A DNA stretch of 64,000 nt from Bosea sp. ANAM02 (lineage in GTDB: Bacteria > Pseudomonadota > Alphaproteobacteria > Rhizobiales > Beijerinckiaceae), in the NCBI RefSeq assembly GCF_011764485.1, contig NZ_AP022848.1, positions 326,001-390,000 on the forward strand, given 5' to 3'. The notes below the pieces were generated by a model. That model made no database searches, was not told where the DNA came from, and saw only the letters and a program-made list of their open reading frames with translations. Position 1 is the first letter of the stretch. Each line of letters begins with the position of its first letter. The translations under genes and the position numbers were made by a program. This document shows positions 35,622 through 44,648 of this stretch, one piece after another.

Positions 35622-36848
35622 ATGACCGCATCCGTTCCCGCTACCGCCGCTCCGGCGGCCGAACCCGTTTTGCGACGCCCCTCGCTGGTCGGGCGCACCC
35701 GCGCCGGCCTCACCGAGGCGCTGGCCGAGATCGGCGTGCCCGAAAAGGAACGGCGCATGCGCGTCGGCCAGCTCTGGAACTGGATCTATCATTACGGCGT
35801 GCGCGAATTCGACGCGATGACGACGATCGGCAAGGGGCTGCGCGGGCAGCTCGCCGCGCATTTCTCGCTCGACCTGCCGACCGTCACGGCCGAGCAGGTC
35901 TCGACCGACGGCACCCGCAAATGGCTGATGCGCATGCCCTCGACCGGCCCGCATGATCGCGGCGCCGAGATCGAATGCGTCTATATCCCCGAGGTCGATC
36001 GCGGCACGCTCTGCGTCTCCAGCCAGGTCGGCTGCACGCTGACCTGCACCTTCTGCCATACCGGCACGCAGCGCCTGGTGCGCAATCTCAAGACCGAGGA
36101 GATCGTCGCCCAGCTCATGGTCGCGCGCGACCGGCTCGGCGATTTCCCGAACCGCAAGGCGCCGGACGGCGCCTTCGTGCCGAATGACGGCGGGCGCTTC
36201 GTCTCGAACATCGTCTTCATGGGCATGGGCGAGCCGCTCTACAATTTCGACGGCGTGCGCGACGCGATCGGCGTGATCACCGACGATCAGGGCCTGTCGC
36301 TCGGGCGCCGGCGCATTACGGTCTCGACCTCGGGCGTGGTGCCGCAGATCGGCCCGCTCGGCGACGAGATGGGCACGATGCTGGCGATCTCGCTGCATGC
36401 GGTGCGCGACGACCTGCGCAACGAGCTGGTGCCGCTCAACAAGAAATATCCGATCAAGGACCTGCTCGAGGCCTGCCGGAACTATCCCGGCCTGTCGAAT
36501 GCGAAACGGATCACGTTTGAGTATGTCATGCTCAAGGGCGTGAACGATTCCGATGCCGAGGCGCGCGAGCTGGTGCGCCTGCTCAAGGGCATCCCGGCCA
36601 AGATCAACCTGATCCCGTTCAATCCCTGGCCCGGCACCAAATACGAGTGCTCGGACTGGGGCCGGATCGAGCGCTTCTCCGAGATCGTCTTCCGCGCCGG
36701 CTATGCCTCGCCGGTGCGCACGCCGCGCGGGCGCGACATCCTCGCCGCCTGCGGCCAGCTCAAGAGCGAGACGGAAAAGCTTTCGGCTCGCGCCCGCCTG
36801 ATGCTGGACGAGGCTCAGGCTGCGGCTCCCGCGGTTGCGGCGGAATAA
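35622..36848 (+). CDS. rlmN: 23S rRNA (adenine2503-C2)-methyltransferase / tRNA methyltransferase RlmN
   Basis: The 408-residue radical-SAM enzyme carries the cluster motif [12 protein letters not shown] (CxxxCxxC), with upstream VSSQVGC and downstream [36 protein letters not shown] and [10 protein letters not shown]. The second methyl-carrying Cys is in ILAACGQL near the C-terminus. RlmN methylates A2503 of 23S rRNA and A37 of some tRNAs through a methyl-Cys intermediate. The N-terminal HhH-like domain ([19 protein letters not shown]) is complete. The following membrane protein gene begins four bases after its stop. Confidence 0.97.
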   Translation: MTASVPATAAPAAEPVLRRPSLVGRTRAGLTEALAEIGVPEKERRMRVGQLWNWIYHYGVREFDAMTTIGKGLRGQLAAHFSLDLPTVTAEQVSTDGTRKWLMRMPSTGPHDRGAEIECVYIPEVDRGTLCVSSQVGCTLTCTFCHTGTQRLVRNLKTEEIVAQLMVARDRLGDFPNRKAPDGAFVPNDGGRFVSNIVFMGMGEPLYNFDGVRDAIGVITDDQGLSLGRRRITVSTSGVVPQIGPLGDEMGTMLAISLHAVRDDLRNELVPLNKKYPIKDLLEACRNYPGLSNAKRITFEYVMLKGVNDSDAEARELVRLLKGIPAKINLIPFNPWPGTKYECSDWGRIERFSEIVFRAGYASPVRTPRGRDILAACGQLKSETEKLSARARLMLDEAQAAAPAVAAE

Positions 36849-36851
36849 GCC

Positions 36852-37331
36852 TTGCTGCGCTGGATTCTGCTGATCCCGTTCGCCTGCCTCGTCGCGATGG
36901 GTGCGGGCGTGTTCTTTCTGGGTATGGCGAGCTTCGCTTCGCCCGCCGTGGCCATGCTGATCGGCGGTGGCATCGAGCGCCTCATCGATATCCTGTTCGG
37001 GCTCGCCGAGAGCGGTGCCGATCCGGCACCGGCCGCGCAGGCGGCCTTCGCCCTGATCGGCAGGCTCGGCATGGCGATCATCGTGGCGCCGGTGGTGCTG
37101 GTCGCGGTCGGCTCCGAACTCTTCCGCCTGCGCAGCGGCCTGCTTCAGAGCGGTTTCACCGGTCTGTTGGCCGCGCTGCTGCCGCTTGCGATGCTGCGGC
37201 TGTCGCGCGCGCCGAGCCCGGCCGAGCTCCAGATCATCTCCGGCCTCTTCCTGGTCGGCGCGGCGACGGGCTTCGTCTACTGGCTGATCGCCGGGCGCCG
37301 CGCCGGCGGCGAGCGCCCGGCGCAGCCTTGA
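36852..37331 (+). CDS. Hypothetical integral membrane protein after rlmN
   Basis: This 159-residue hydrophobic protein starts at a TTG three bases after the rlmN stop. Four membrane segments are visible: WILLIPFACLVAMGAGVFFL, GMAIIVAPVVLVAVGSELF, GFTGLLAALLPLAMLRL and IISGLFLVGAATGFVYWLI, with a tail rich in Arg/Gly. No catalytic motif or family signature was recognised. Tight spacing suggests co-transcription and translational coupling with rlmN; comparable membrane proteins follow rlmN in related bacteria, but function is unknown. A repeat follows. Confidence 0.75.
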   Translation: MLRWILLIPFACLVAMGAGVFFLGMASFASPAVAMLIGGGIERLIDILFGLAESGADPAPAAQAAFALIGRLGMAIIVAPVVLVAVGSELFRLRSGLLQSGFTGLLAALLPLAMLRLSRAPSPAELQIISGLFLVGAATGFVYWLIAGRRAGGERPAQP

Positions 37332-37339
37332 CCTTCACG

Positions 37340-37443
37340 CGTCATTCTCGGGCGAAGCGAAGCGCCGACCCGAGAATCTCAGGTAGGAAAAGACGTGGAA
37401 CCTCCTTCGAGATGAGATGCTCGGGCCAAGCCCGAGCATGACG
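37340..37443. repeat. Dispersed paired-palindrome repeat, copy 11
   Basis: CGTCATTCTCGGGCGAAGCGAAGC...GACCCGAGAATCTC is the first stem-loop and GAGATGCTCGGGCCAAGCCCGAGCATGACG the second, separated by about 35 bp. It lies between convergent genes. Confidence 0.87.
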
Positions 37444-37457
37444 GCGTTTCATGCCGC

Positions 37458-39194
37458 TCAATCCCCGATCGCCACACCCTCTCTCCGGCCGTCTGCGCCG
37501 CCCAGATAGCCTTCCGGCGTCTTGACGATGGCCTGCGTGCCCGAGGTCATTTCCAGCAGGCGGACCTCGTGGCCCTTCGCTTCCAGCGCGGCCTTCCAGG
37601 CTTCGGCCTCGGTGCCCTTCTCCAGCTCGGTCGGGCCGTTGCGGCTGCCGAAATTGCCGAAATCAACCGCCTGTTGCGGGTCCATCTTCCAGTCGAGCAG
37701 CGCGACCAGCGTCTTGGCGACATAACCGATGATCTGGCTGCCGCCGGGCGAGCCGACCACGCCATAAAGCCGGCCGAAGGCATCGAAGACGAGCGTCGGG
37801 GTCATGGAGGAGCGTGGGCGCTTGCCGGGCTCGACGCGGTTGGCGACAGGCTTGCCGTCCTCCTCCGGCGCGAAGTTGAAATCGGTCAGCTCGTTGTTGA
37901 GCAGGAAGCCGCCCTTCGTCATCAGGCGCGAGCCGAAGCCATCCTCGATCGTCGTGGTCATGGCGATGGCGTTGCCGTCCGCATCGACAACGGAGATATG
38001 GCTGGTGCCGTTCTCGATACCGTCGGAGGGGGCGAGGAGCTGTGCGCGCCGATGCGGCGGGTTGCCCGGCTTGGCGCGGCCCATCGAGCGCTCTGGGCTG
38101 ACGAGGCCGGCCCGCGAGCGAATATAGCCGCGGTCGATCAGGCCGCGCACGGGCACGCTGATGAAGGCGGGATCGGCGAGATAGAGCGCGCGATCGGCAA
38201 AGGCGAGCCGGCCGGCCTCGGTGAACCAGTGCGCGGCCTCGGCGCCCGGCCCCATGCGGCGCAGGTCCTGAGCTTCGAGGATGCCGAGCATCTGCTGGAG
38301 TGCGACGGCGCCCGAACTCGGCGGGCCCATGCCGCAAAGGCGCCAGATGCGATAAGCGCCGCAGACCGCCTCGCGCTCCTCGACCTTGTAGGCGGCGAGA
38401 TCGGCTAGGGTGATGTCGCCGGGATTGGTCGGGTGACCGGTAACCGTCGTGACGATGTCCTCGGCTATCGCGCCCTTGTAGAAGGCTTCCGAGCCCTGCG
38501 CTGCCACAGCCCGCAGCGTTGCTGCGAAGGCTGGGTTCTTCAGGACGGTACCAACGGCCTTGGGCTTGCCGTCCGGCTCGTAGAAATAGGCGGCGGCCAG
38601 CGCGCTCTTCGGCAGGTCCTTCTCTCCGGCGAGCAGGCCGTTCAGGCGCGGCGAGATCGCGAAGCCCTCCTCCGCCAGCTTCAGCGCCGGTGCGACGACA
38701 TCCGCCCAGGGCAGCTTGCCCCAGCGGCGATGCGCCTCCTCCAGCAGCTTCAGCGTGCCGGGCACGCCGACCGAGCGGCCGCCGATCACGGCCTCGCGGA
38801 AGGGCATCGGCTTGCCGTCCTTCATGAAGCGGTCGGGCCTGGCGGCGGCCGGTGCGACCTCGCGGCCGTCGAGCGTCGTCACCTTGCGGCCGGCCTCGTC
38901 CCAATGGACGAAGAAGGCGCCGCCGCCGATGCCGGAGCTTTGGGGTTCGACCAGATTGAGCACGAGCTGGATGGCGATGGCGGCGTCGGTGGCGCTGCCG
39001 CCGGCGCGCAGGATGTCGCGCCCGGCCGTCGCGGCCAGCGGATTGGCGGCGGCGACCATGAAGCGCTGCGCCGTTCCGAGCGTCTTGGCGGCCCGCCCGG
39101 TCGCGGCCTCCGGGGCGGGGGCTTGCGGCTGGGCGATGGCAACCTGGGTGGCCAACAGGGCGGATGACAGGGACAGGAAGAGAGACAGGCGCAT
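37458..39194 (-). CDS. ggt: Gamma-glutamyltransferase
   Basis: The 578-residue Ntn-hydrolase precursor has a signal peptide (LSLFLSLSSALLATQVAIAQ). The large subunit contains MVAAANPLAATAG, GSATDAAIAIQLVLNLVEPQ and SSGIGGGAFFVHWD. The autocleavage site is the Thr in NGTSHISVVDADGN, which becomes the nucleophile of the small subunit. Downstream motifs are GFLLNNELTDFNF, RPRSSMTPTLVFD and VVGSPGGSQIIGYV. It cleaves glutathione and gamma-glutamyl compounds in the periplasm. The ATG at 39194 fits the signal peptide. It is divergent from lemA. Confidence 0.96.
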   Translation of the reverse strand: MRLSLFLSLSSALLATQVAIAQPQAPAPEAATGRAAKTLGTAQRFMVAAANPLAATAGRDILRAGGSATDAAIAIQLVLNLVEPQSSGIGGGAFFVHWDEAGRKVTTLDGREVAPAAARPDRFMKDGKPMPFREAVIGGRSVGVPGTLKLLEEAHRRWGKLPWADVVAPALKLAEEGFAISPRLNGLLAGEKDLPKSALAAAYFYEPDGKPKAVGTVLKNPAFAATLRAVAAQGSEAFYKGAIAEDIVTTVTGHPTNPGDITLADLAAYKVEEREAVCGAYRIWRLCGMGPPSSGAVALQQMLGILEAQDLRRMGPGAEAAHWFTEAGRLAFADRALYLADPAFISVPVRGLIDRGYIRSRAGLVSPERSMGRAKPGNPPHRRAQLLAPSDGIENGTSHISVVDADGNAIAMTTTIEDGFGSRLMTKGGFLLNNELTDFNFAPEEDGKPVANRVEPGKRPRSSMTPTLVFDAFGRLYGVVGSPGGSQIIGYVAKTLVALLDWKMDPQQAVDFGNFGSRNGPTELEKGTEAEAWKAALEAKGHEVRLLEMTSGTQAIVKTPEGYLGGADGRREGVAIGD

Positions 39195-39318
39195 GGGCGA
39201 AGCTCCGGTGAGGAGCGCAGGATAGGCTATTCGTCGCGGCCTGACAGCTTGGATGGATGGGCGCTGGCGGCTAAAGTCCGAATCGCTTGTTCTGACGTTG
39301 CCAAAAGGGGTTTTCGGC

Positions 39319-39921
39319 ATGTCGTTTTCGACCCAACTTCGCCGGCCGCTGACCTGGCTCGTCCTCGGCATGCTCGGAATCGCGCTCGCCGGCTGCGGCT
39401 ACAACAACGTGCCGACGCTGGAGGAAAAGGCGAAGGCTGCCTGGTCCGAGGTGCAGAACCAGTATCAGCGCCGCGCCGACCTGATTCCGAATCTGGTCGA
39501 GACGGTGAAGGGCTATGCCGCGCAGGAGCGCGAAGTGCTGACGGCCGTGGTCGAAGCCCGTGCCAAGGCGAGCCAGGTCAAGGTCGATGCCTCGACGATC
39601 AACGATCCCGCGAAGTTCAAGGAATACCAGGACGCGCAGAACCAGCTTACCGGCGCGCTCGGGCGGCTGCTCGTCACGGTCGAGCGTTATCCCGAACTCA
39701 AGTCCAACCAGAACTTCCTCGCCCTGCAGTCGCAGCTCGAAGGCACCGAGAACCGCGTCGCGGTGGCCCGGCGCGACTACATCCAGGCCGTGCAGGCCTT
39801 CAACACCGAGATCCGCACCTTCCCGGGCGTGATCTGGGCGAAGCTGTTCTGGGGCGCCAAGCCGATGGAGACCTTCACGGCGACCGCTGGCGCCGAGCGG
39901 CCGCCGGCGGTGAAGTTCTGA
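39319..39921 (+). CDS. LemA family lipoprotein
   Basis: This 200-residue protein has a lipobox (LGIALAGCGYN) and the LemA helical core: EEKAKAAWSEVQNQYQRRADLIPNLVETVKGYA in pieces, then NQLTGALGRLLVTVERYPELKSNQNF, LEGTENRVAVARRDY and FNTEIRTFPG. LemA proteins are coiled helical bundles at the cell surface or membrane, often encoded with TPM-domain proteins, as here. The ATG at 39319 follows AAAAGGGG. Function is unknown; co-occurrence with TPM proteins suggests envelope or stress roles. Confidence 0.95.
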   Translation: MSFSTQLRRPLTWLVLGMLGIALAGCGYNNVPTLEEKAKAAWSEVQNQYQRRADLIPNLVETVKGYAAQEREVLTAVVEARAKASQVKVDASTINDPAKFKEYQDAQNQLTGALGRLLVTVERYPELKSNQNFLALQSQLEGTENRVAVARRDYIQAVQAFNTEIRTFPGVIWAKLFWGAKPMETFTATAGAERPPAVKF

Positions 39922-39925
39922 GGTT

Positions 39926-40780
39926 GTGACGACCTTGCCGGAAGAGGCGCGGGGAACCCCTCTCCCGGGTGGGAGAGGGGTTCTGCGTTGCGTTTCCGCA
40001 TTCTTCCTCTTTTTGTTTTGCGCGTTCTCCGCCTTCGCCGCCGAGCCGACCTATCCGACATTGACCGGGCGGGTCGTCGATGGCGCCAATCTGCTCGCGC
40101 CCGATATCCGGCAGAAGCTCAAGGACAAGCTCAAGGCGCATGAGGACAAGACCTCCGATCAGGTCGTGGTCGCGACCGTGCCCTCGCTGCAGGATGTCAC
40201 GATCGAGGATTTCGCCAACGGACTCTTCCGGCACTGGCAGCTCGGCCAGAAGGCGAAGAACAACGGCGCCCTGCTGATCGTCGCGCCGAAGGAGCGCAAG
40301 GTCCGCATCGAGGTCGGCTATGGGCTGGAAGGCGCGCTCACCGATGCGCTCTCCAAGGTCATCATCACCACGGCGATCGCGCCCAAGTTCAAGACCGGCG
40401 ATTTCGCCGGGGGGATCGAGGCCGGAGTCGACGCCATCCTGACGATCCTCGCGGGCGATGCCGAGGAATGGCAGCGGCGCGCCGAGGTGCGCTCGGACGA
40501 GAGCACGCTGGGCGAGGACATCGCCGTCGTCATCGCGATGATCTTCATCTTCCTGTTCGTCGTCGCCTTCCTGCGCGGCCTGAGCCGGCAGGGCGGCGTG
40601 CGCCGTCACCGGCTGCGCAACGGGCAATGGGTGACGCTGCCGCAGAGCACGGGCTGGAGCACCGGTTCGGGTTCCAGCTCGGGCTGGAGCGGCGGTGGAG
40701 GAGGCTGGAGCTCGGGCGGCGGCGGGTTTTCAGGTGGCGGCGGCTCCTCCGGCGGCGGCGGGGCTTCGGGAGACTGGTGA
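39926..40780 (+). CDS. TPM-domain (YgcG-like) membrane protein
   Basis: The protein has a hydrophobic signal/anchor (VSAFFLFLFCAFSAFAAE), the TPM domain (LTGRVVDGANLLAPDIRQKL, QVVVATVPSLQD, LQLGQKAKNNGALLIVAPKERKVRIEVGYGLEG in pieces), a second membrane segment (VVIAMIFIFLFVVAFL) and a C-terminal Gly/Ser/Trp-rich tail (GGGGFSGGGGSSGGGG). Start is uncertain. GTG at 39926 gives 284 residues, but the codons for residues 11-19 coincide with a perfect 12-bp hairpin, so a start just after the hairpin is possible. TPM domains have been tied to photosystem II repair in plants; the bacterial role is unclear. Confidence 0.85.
   Translation: MTTLPEEARGTPLPGGRGVLRCVSAFFLFLFCAFSAFAAEPTYPTLTGRVVDGANLLAPDIRQKLKDKLKAHEDKTSDQVVVATVPSLQDVTIEDFANGLFRHWQLGQKAKNNGALLIVAPKERKVRIEVGYGLEGALTDALSKVIITTAIAPKFKTGDFAGGIEAGVDAILTILAGDAEEWQRRAEVRSDESTLGEDIAVVIAMIFIFLFVVAFLRGLSRQGGVRRHRLRNGQWVTLPQSTGWSTGSGSSSGWSGGGGGWSSGGGGFSGGGGSSGGGGASGDW
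39955..39982. repeat. Perfect 12-bp hairpin between lemA and the TPM gene
   Basis: AACCCCTCTCCC-GGGT-GGGAGAGGGGTT is a perfect stem-loop. The CCCTCTCCC/GGGAGAGGG core recurs near 55930, so it belongs to a second small repeat family. It lies inside the longest possible reading frame of the downstream gene. Confidence 0.7.
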
Positions 40781-41385
40781 TGGATGCAGCCGACAGGGAT
40801 GCGATCGCGGAAGCCGTGCGCCGGGCCGAACTGCAGACGGCCGGCGAGATCGTCGTGGTGATCGATCGGGCGGCGTCGAGCTATCGCAACGTCCCGGTGA
40901 TGATGGCGCTGACGCTCGCGCTGTTCGTGCCCTGGCCGCTGCTCTGGCTGACGGTGATGAGCGCGCAGCGGATTTTCCTGATTCAGCTCATCTGTGCGGC
41001 GGGCCTGCTGGCGAGCCTGCTCTGGTACGGCCGGGGCGGGCGTTTCGTACCCGGATTCGTCAAGCGCCGGCGTGCGCATGACGTGGCGCTGCGGGAGTTC
41101 ACGGCGCGCGGCCTGACCCGGACGAAGGGCCGCACCGGCGTGCTGCTCTATATTGCCCTGCAGGAGCGCTATGCCGAGATCCTTGCCGATACCGGCATCG
41201 ACGGGCTGGTCGAGAAGGATACCTGGCGCGGCATCATCGAGCCGCTGCTCTCCGCTGCGCGGGAGGACCGCCTGACCGAAGGTCTGATCGCCGCCGTGGG
41301 TTCGGTCGGGACCGTGCTGGGGCAGCATGTGCCGCCCGTGCCCGGCGATGTCGACGAGCTCTCGAACAAGGTGATCCTGCTTTGA
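40780..41385 (+). CDS. Second TPM-domain membrane protein
   Basis: This 201-residue protein begins MDAADRDAIAEAVRRAELQTAGEIVVVIDRAASSY in pieces; TAGEIVVVI is the beta-strand that opens TPM domains. Two hydrophobic segments follow (VMMALTLALFVPWPLLWLTVM and IFLIQLICAAGLLASLLWY), then GRTGVLLYIALQERYAEILAD, the second half of a TPM unit. The ATG at 40780 shares one base with the stop of the preceding TPM gene (TGATG). lemA and the two TPM genes form a three-gene operon, so their products may work together at the membrane. Confidence 0.88.
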   Translation: MDAADRDAIAEAVRRAELQTAGEIVVVIDRAASSYRNVPVMMALTLALFVPWPLLWLTVMSAQRIFLIQLICAAGLLASLLWYGRGGRFVPGFVKRRRAHDVALREFTARGLTRTKGRTGVLLYIALQERYAEILADTGIDGLVEKDTWRGIIEPLLSAAREDRLTEGLIAAVGSVGTVLGQHVPPVPGDVDELSNKVILL

Positions 41386-41399
41386 CCTGACTCGCAGGC

Positions 41400-42167
41400 T
41401 CAGCGCTTCGCCATCCCCTTGGCGGCGGCGAGGATCGCTCCGGGCATCACATGGCCGTATTTGCCGGGGCGCTCGGCCTGGACGATCACGACATAGCCGT
41501 CGGCCTCCGGCGCCTGGGTTGCCGAAAGCGGCGCGGTGACCGTCGCTTCCTTGCCGGTCCAGTCGCCGACGCGAACCATGCCGCGCACGACATTGGCATA
41601 GGCGAGCGTGCGGCCCTGGTTCTCGCCGCGCGTCACCGGTACCGCCGCCTGATGCGTGGTCGGCAGGATCCAGATCCCGGCCGTCACGTCGCCCTCGCCG
41701 CCGGTCGGGGCGACCCTGATCTGGAGAGCGCCGTTCTCCTCCTTCAAGGCGATGCGAGCAGCGAAGCCGGTCGTCGCGAACTGGTTCACCGCCTTCTCGA
41801 TTTCGCCGCGCTCGGAGCCGATCGCATGGGCTGCGCCGTTGATCACGACCTGCGGGGTGTAGACCTGCCCGTCGCCGCGGGCCTTGGCGTAGAATTTCTG
41901 GCGCCGGGCGAAGGAATCCTTCCCGAGCGTGTCCTTCCAACCGAGATAGTCCCAATAGGTCACCGGCAGGGTGAGCGCGATCAGCTCGGGGTCCCTGGCG
42001 AGCTCGACGACGAGCGCATCGGCCGGCGGGCAGGATGAACAGCCCTGGCTGGTGAAGAGCTCGATCACCGCCTTGGGCGCCTTCGCCGGCGTCTGCGCCT
42101 GTGCGGCCGCCATGCCGAGGGCAAAGACGGCGATGGTCGCTGCGAGATGGCGCGGGCGCGGGAACAT
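41400..42167 (-). CDS. DUF1223 thioredoxin-like secreted protein
   Basis: This 255-residue protein has a signal peptide (LAATIAVFALGMAAAQAQ) and a thioredoxin-fold domain with VIELFTSQGCSSCPPAD (CxxC), TLPVTYWDYLGWKDTLG, FARRQKFYA and YTPQVVINGAAHAIG. The C-terminal half is a beta domain with VRVGDWTGKEATVTAPL. DUF1223 is common in alphaproteobacteria; a thiol-redox role outside the cytoplasm is likely, but partners are unknown. The ATG at 42167 fits the signal. It lies in the same direction as lpxXL, just downstream. Confidence 0.92.
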   Translation of the reverse strand: MFPRPRHLAATIAVFALGMAAAQAQTPAKAPKAVIELFTSQGCSSCPPADALVVELARDPELIALTLPVTYWDYLGWKDTLGKDSFARRQKFYAKARGDGQVYTPQVVINGAAHAIGSERGEIEKAVNQFATTGFAARIALKEENGALQIRVAPTGGEGDVTAGIWILPTTHQAAVPVTRGENQGRTLAYANVVRGMVRVGDWTGKEATVTAPLSATQAPEADGYVVIVQAERPGKYGHVMPGAILAAAKGMAKR

Positions 42168-42235
42168 GATCGGGACTCTGCGGACGACTTCTTTTCCGGA
42201 GGTTACCAAAGCCCGCAATTCACTCGCGAGGGAAA

Positions 42236-43252
42236 TCACGTTGCCTTGAAAACGGGCACGGTCGCGCTGGCGTGATCGAAAGCCTCGCGCGCCGCGGCGG
42301 AGATCATGTTGGGCCGCCAGCGGCGATGCATCCAGAGCCATTGCTCGGGATATTCGCGCACCCAGCCTTCGACGACGACCGTCATCATCGCCATCGCACC
42401 CTGCACGTCGATCTCGCCATTGGCGTCGCGCGGCAGGTCGAGCGGCGGCGTCAGCTCCAGCCGGAAGCGGTGGTTCGGCAGGCGGATGACGCGCACGCCA
42501 TGGACCGGGCATTCGAAGCGCCGGGCGAATTTGGCCATGATCGGATTGGTCAGCGCCGGACGGCCGAAGAAGGGCACGACGACGCCACGGGTGAAATGCT
42601 GGTCGATCAGCATGCCCAGATGGCCGCCATTTTCCAGCACACCCTGCATGGCGAAGGCCGCGCCTTGCTTCGCGGCGGCCAGACCGCCCATCGCGCCGGA
42701 GCGGATCTCATGCACGACGGCGGCGATCGCGGGATCGTTGGGGGCCCGGAAGACCGCGGTGGTCTCGAGATCGTAGGTCTGCGCGCAGATCGCCGGCAGT
42801 TCCCAGTTGGCGAGATGGGTCGAGAAGATCAGGCCGGGCTTGTCGTCGTCCTTGAGCGCGATGAAATGCTCGATGCCCTTGACCTCGACGCGCGAGGGCT
42901 TGTCGGGGTTGTGGTAGTCGTAGTCGAAGAGCGCCTTCAGATTGGCGTACTCGCCGGCGACGCGGCCGAGATTCTCCCAGGCGCCGCGTGCGATACGCCT
43001 GACCTCGGCCTCGTCCTTCTCGGGGAAGGCGGCGCGGATATTGGCGAGCGCGACGCGATTGACCGGGATCAGCGGGCTTGCGGTCCGCAGCAGCCAGCCG
43101 CCGAGATCGCTGGCACGCTCGGGGCCGAGCATGCGCAGGAACGCGAACAGGGTGCGGATCACGCCGATCATCACCGCGGCGCCGGCGCGCGCGGCGATAG
43201 CCTTCAATCGTCTCAAGGTCGGTCCTACCTGAAACGCCCGTGCCGAGAGCAA
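42236..43252 (-). CDS. lpxXL: Lipid A very-long-chain acyltransferase LpxXL (LpxL/HtrB family)
   Basis: The protein belongs to the LpxL/HtrB family: the HxxxxE catalytic motif is STHLANWELPAI, with MLIDQHFTRGVVVPFFG and HRRWRP near the end. The N-terminal helix (MIGVIRTLFAFLRMLG) anchors it in the inner membrane. At about 310-338 residues it fits LpxXL, which moves the C28 hydroxy chain from AcpXL to lipid A in rhizobia. Its place at the end of the acpXL cluster supports that over LpxL. The start is uncertain: TTG at 43252 or ATG at 43171. Confidence 0.88.
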   Translation of the reverse strand: MLSARAFQVGPTLRRLKAIAARAGAAVMIGVIRTLFAFLRMLGPERASDLGGWLLRTASPLIPVNRVALANIRAAFPEKDEAEVRRIARGAWENLGRVAGEYANLKALFDYDYHNPDKPSRVEVKGIEHFIALKDDDKPGLIFSTHLANWELPAICAQTYDLETTAVFRAPNDPAIAAVVHEIRSGAMGGLAAAKQGAAFAMQGVLENGGHLGMLIDQHFTRGVVVPFFGRPALTNPIMAKFARRFECPVHGVRVIRLPNHRFRLELTPPLDLPRDANGEIDVQGAMAMMTVVVEGWVREYPEQWLWMHRRWRPNMISAAAREAFDHASATVPVFKAT

Positions 43253-43325
43253 GACCGGGCCTCAAAGGCGCGATCTGAGGCAGGAACGCGCCCGCGTCAA
43301 GTCTTTGACGGGAAACAGGTCCCGA

Positions 43326-44348
43326 TCAGAAGGCGATAACGACCTTGCCGAAGACCTTGCGGCCTTCAATCCGGGCGAGGCCCTTTTCGAATTCAGCCAG
43401 CGGGAAGACCGAATCGATCACCGGCTTCATGCCCCCGGCCATCTTCTCGAGCGACTGGGCGATGTTCTCGATCCGGCAGCCGAAGGAGCCGGTGATGCGG
43501 TATTGCTGCTGGAAGAGCTGCATCAGGTTGATCGTCGCCGAGGGGCCGGAGGTGGCGCCGCAGGTTACGAGCCGGCCGCCGCGCTTCAGGCAGAGCAGCG
43601 AGCCGTTCCAGGTGTCGGCACCGACATGCTCGAACACGACATCGACGCCCTTGCGGCCGGTCAGCTTGCGGACGACACCCTCGAAACGATCCTCGCGATA
43701 GTTGATGACGTGGTCGGCACCGAGCGCCTTGGCCTTGGCGCCCTTCTCGTCGTCGCCGACGGTCGTGTAGACCGTGCAGCCGATCGCCTTGGCCATCAGG
43801 ATCGCGGCCGTGCCGATGCCGGAGCCGCCGGCATGGACCAGCACGGATTCACCCGGCTCAAGCCGAGCATTGTCGAAGAGCATGTGCTGGACCGTGCCGA
43901 AGCCGATCGGCGCGCAGGCGGCGTCCTCGAAGGAGACGCCTTTCGGCGCTTTGATGGTGAGGCGCGCCGGGCGGTTCAGCAATTCGCGGGCGAAGCCGTC
44001 GATATGGAAGCCCATGATGCCGGCGACGTTCTCGCAGAGATTGTCGCGACCCTCGCGGCAGGCCTTGCACTGGCCGCAGGTATCGGCGCCATAGGCGGTG
44101 ACGGTATCGCCCGGTGCGAAGCCGGTCACGCCCTCGCCGACGCAGACGATCTCGCCGGCCGCTTCGACGCCCGCCGCCTGCGGCATCTTGCGCTTGGCGA
44201 AGGCCATGCCGCGGAAGCCCCAGAGGTCGAGATAGTTCAGACCGACCGCCTTGATGCGGATCTGCACCTCGCCGGGAGCGGGCGGCGGCGGCGGCTCGAT
44301 CTCCTCGAGACGGAGGTCACGGTCGCCATGAAGCTGGAGGGAACGCAT
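43326..44348 (-). CDS. Zinc-binding MDR alcohol dehydrogenase of the very-long-chain fatty acid cluster
   Basis: This 340-residue medium-chain dehydrogenase has GVEAAGEIVCVGEGVTGF, the structural zinc cluster CGQCKACREGRDNLC (four Cys), cofactor loop VHAGGSGIGTAAI and VVFEHVGADTWNGSL. It corresponds to the adh gene between fabF and lpxXL in rhizobial acpXL clusters. An enoyl-reductase-like role in the elongation cycle is attractive because no other enoyl reductase is present in the cluster, but this is inference. It ends about 70 bp before lpxXL and starts 15 bp after the ParE toxin stop. Confidence 0.9.
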   Translation of the reverse strand: MRSLQLHGDRDLRLEEIEPPPPPAPGEVQIRIKAVGLNYLDLWGFRGMAFAKRKMPQAAGVEAAGEIVCVGEGVTGFAPGDTVTAYGADTCGQCKACREGRDNLCENVAGIMGFHIDGFARELLNRPARLTIKAPKGVSFEDAACAPIGFGTVQHMLFDNARLEPGESVLVHAGGSGIGTAAILMAKAIGCTVYTTVGDDEKGAKAKALGADHVINYREDRFEGVVRKLTGRKGVDVVFEHVGADTWNGSLLCLKRGGRLVTCGATSGPSATINLMQLFQQQYRITGSFGCRIENIAQSLEKMAGGMKPVIDSVFPLAEFEKGLARIEGRKVFGKVVIAF

Positions 44349-44363
44349 GAGGGGATCGGTCTT

Positions 44364-44648
44364 TCAGAGCGTATCCGGCCATTGCCGGGAGGTATGGAAA
44401 ACAGCGAGAATTTCGACACGGCCATCGCGGACGCGGTAAGGCATGATATAGTTCGTGCCGGAGACCACGAGTTCGCGCGTTTCCTCGACACGGCCTGGCC
44501 TGCCTATGGCGGGGTAATCGCCTAGCGCCTTGGCGGAAAGCCGGAGCTTTCGGGCCAGGGCAAGCGCCGCAGCCGGATTGAAATCAGCGACATGATGGCC
44601 AATCTCGCGTAAATCGTCTTTCGCGCGAGGCGTCCAGATCAGCTTCAT
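44364..44648 (-). CDS. RelE/ParE-superfamily toxin
   Basis: This 94-residue toxin has IWTPRAKDDLREIGHHVAD, LRLSAKALGDYPAIGRPG, TRELVVSGTNYIMPYRVRDGRVEILAVFHTSRQWP in pieces. The YRV...ILAVFHTSR ending is typical of ParE-type toxins, which poison gyrase, rather than of RelE ribonucleases. Its ATG overlaps the antitoxin stop (ATGA at 44645-44648). With the antitoxin it sits between the fabG-like gene and adh of the lipid A cluster, on the same strand. Confidence 0.92.
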   Translation of the reverse strand: MKLIWTPRAKDDLREIGHHVADFNPAAALALARKLRLSAKALGDYPAIGRPGRVEETRELVVSGTNYIMPYRVRDGRVEILAVFHTSRQWPDTL

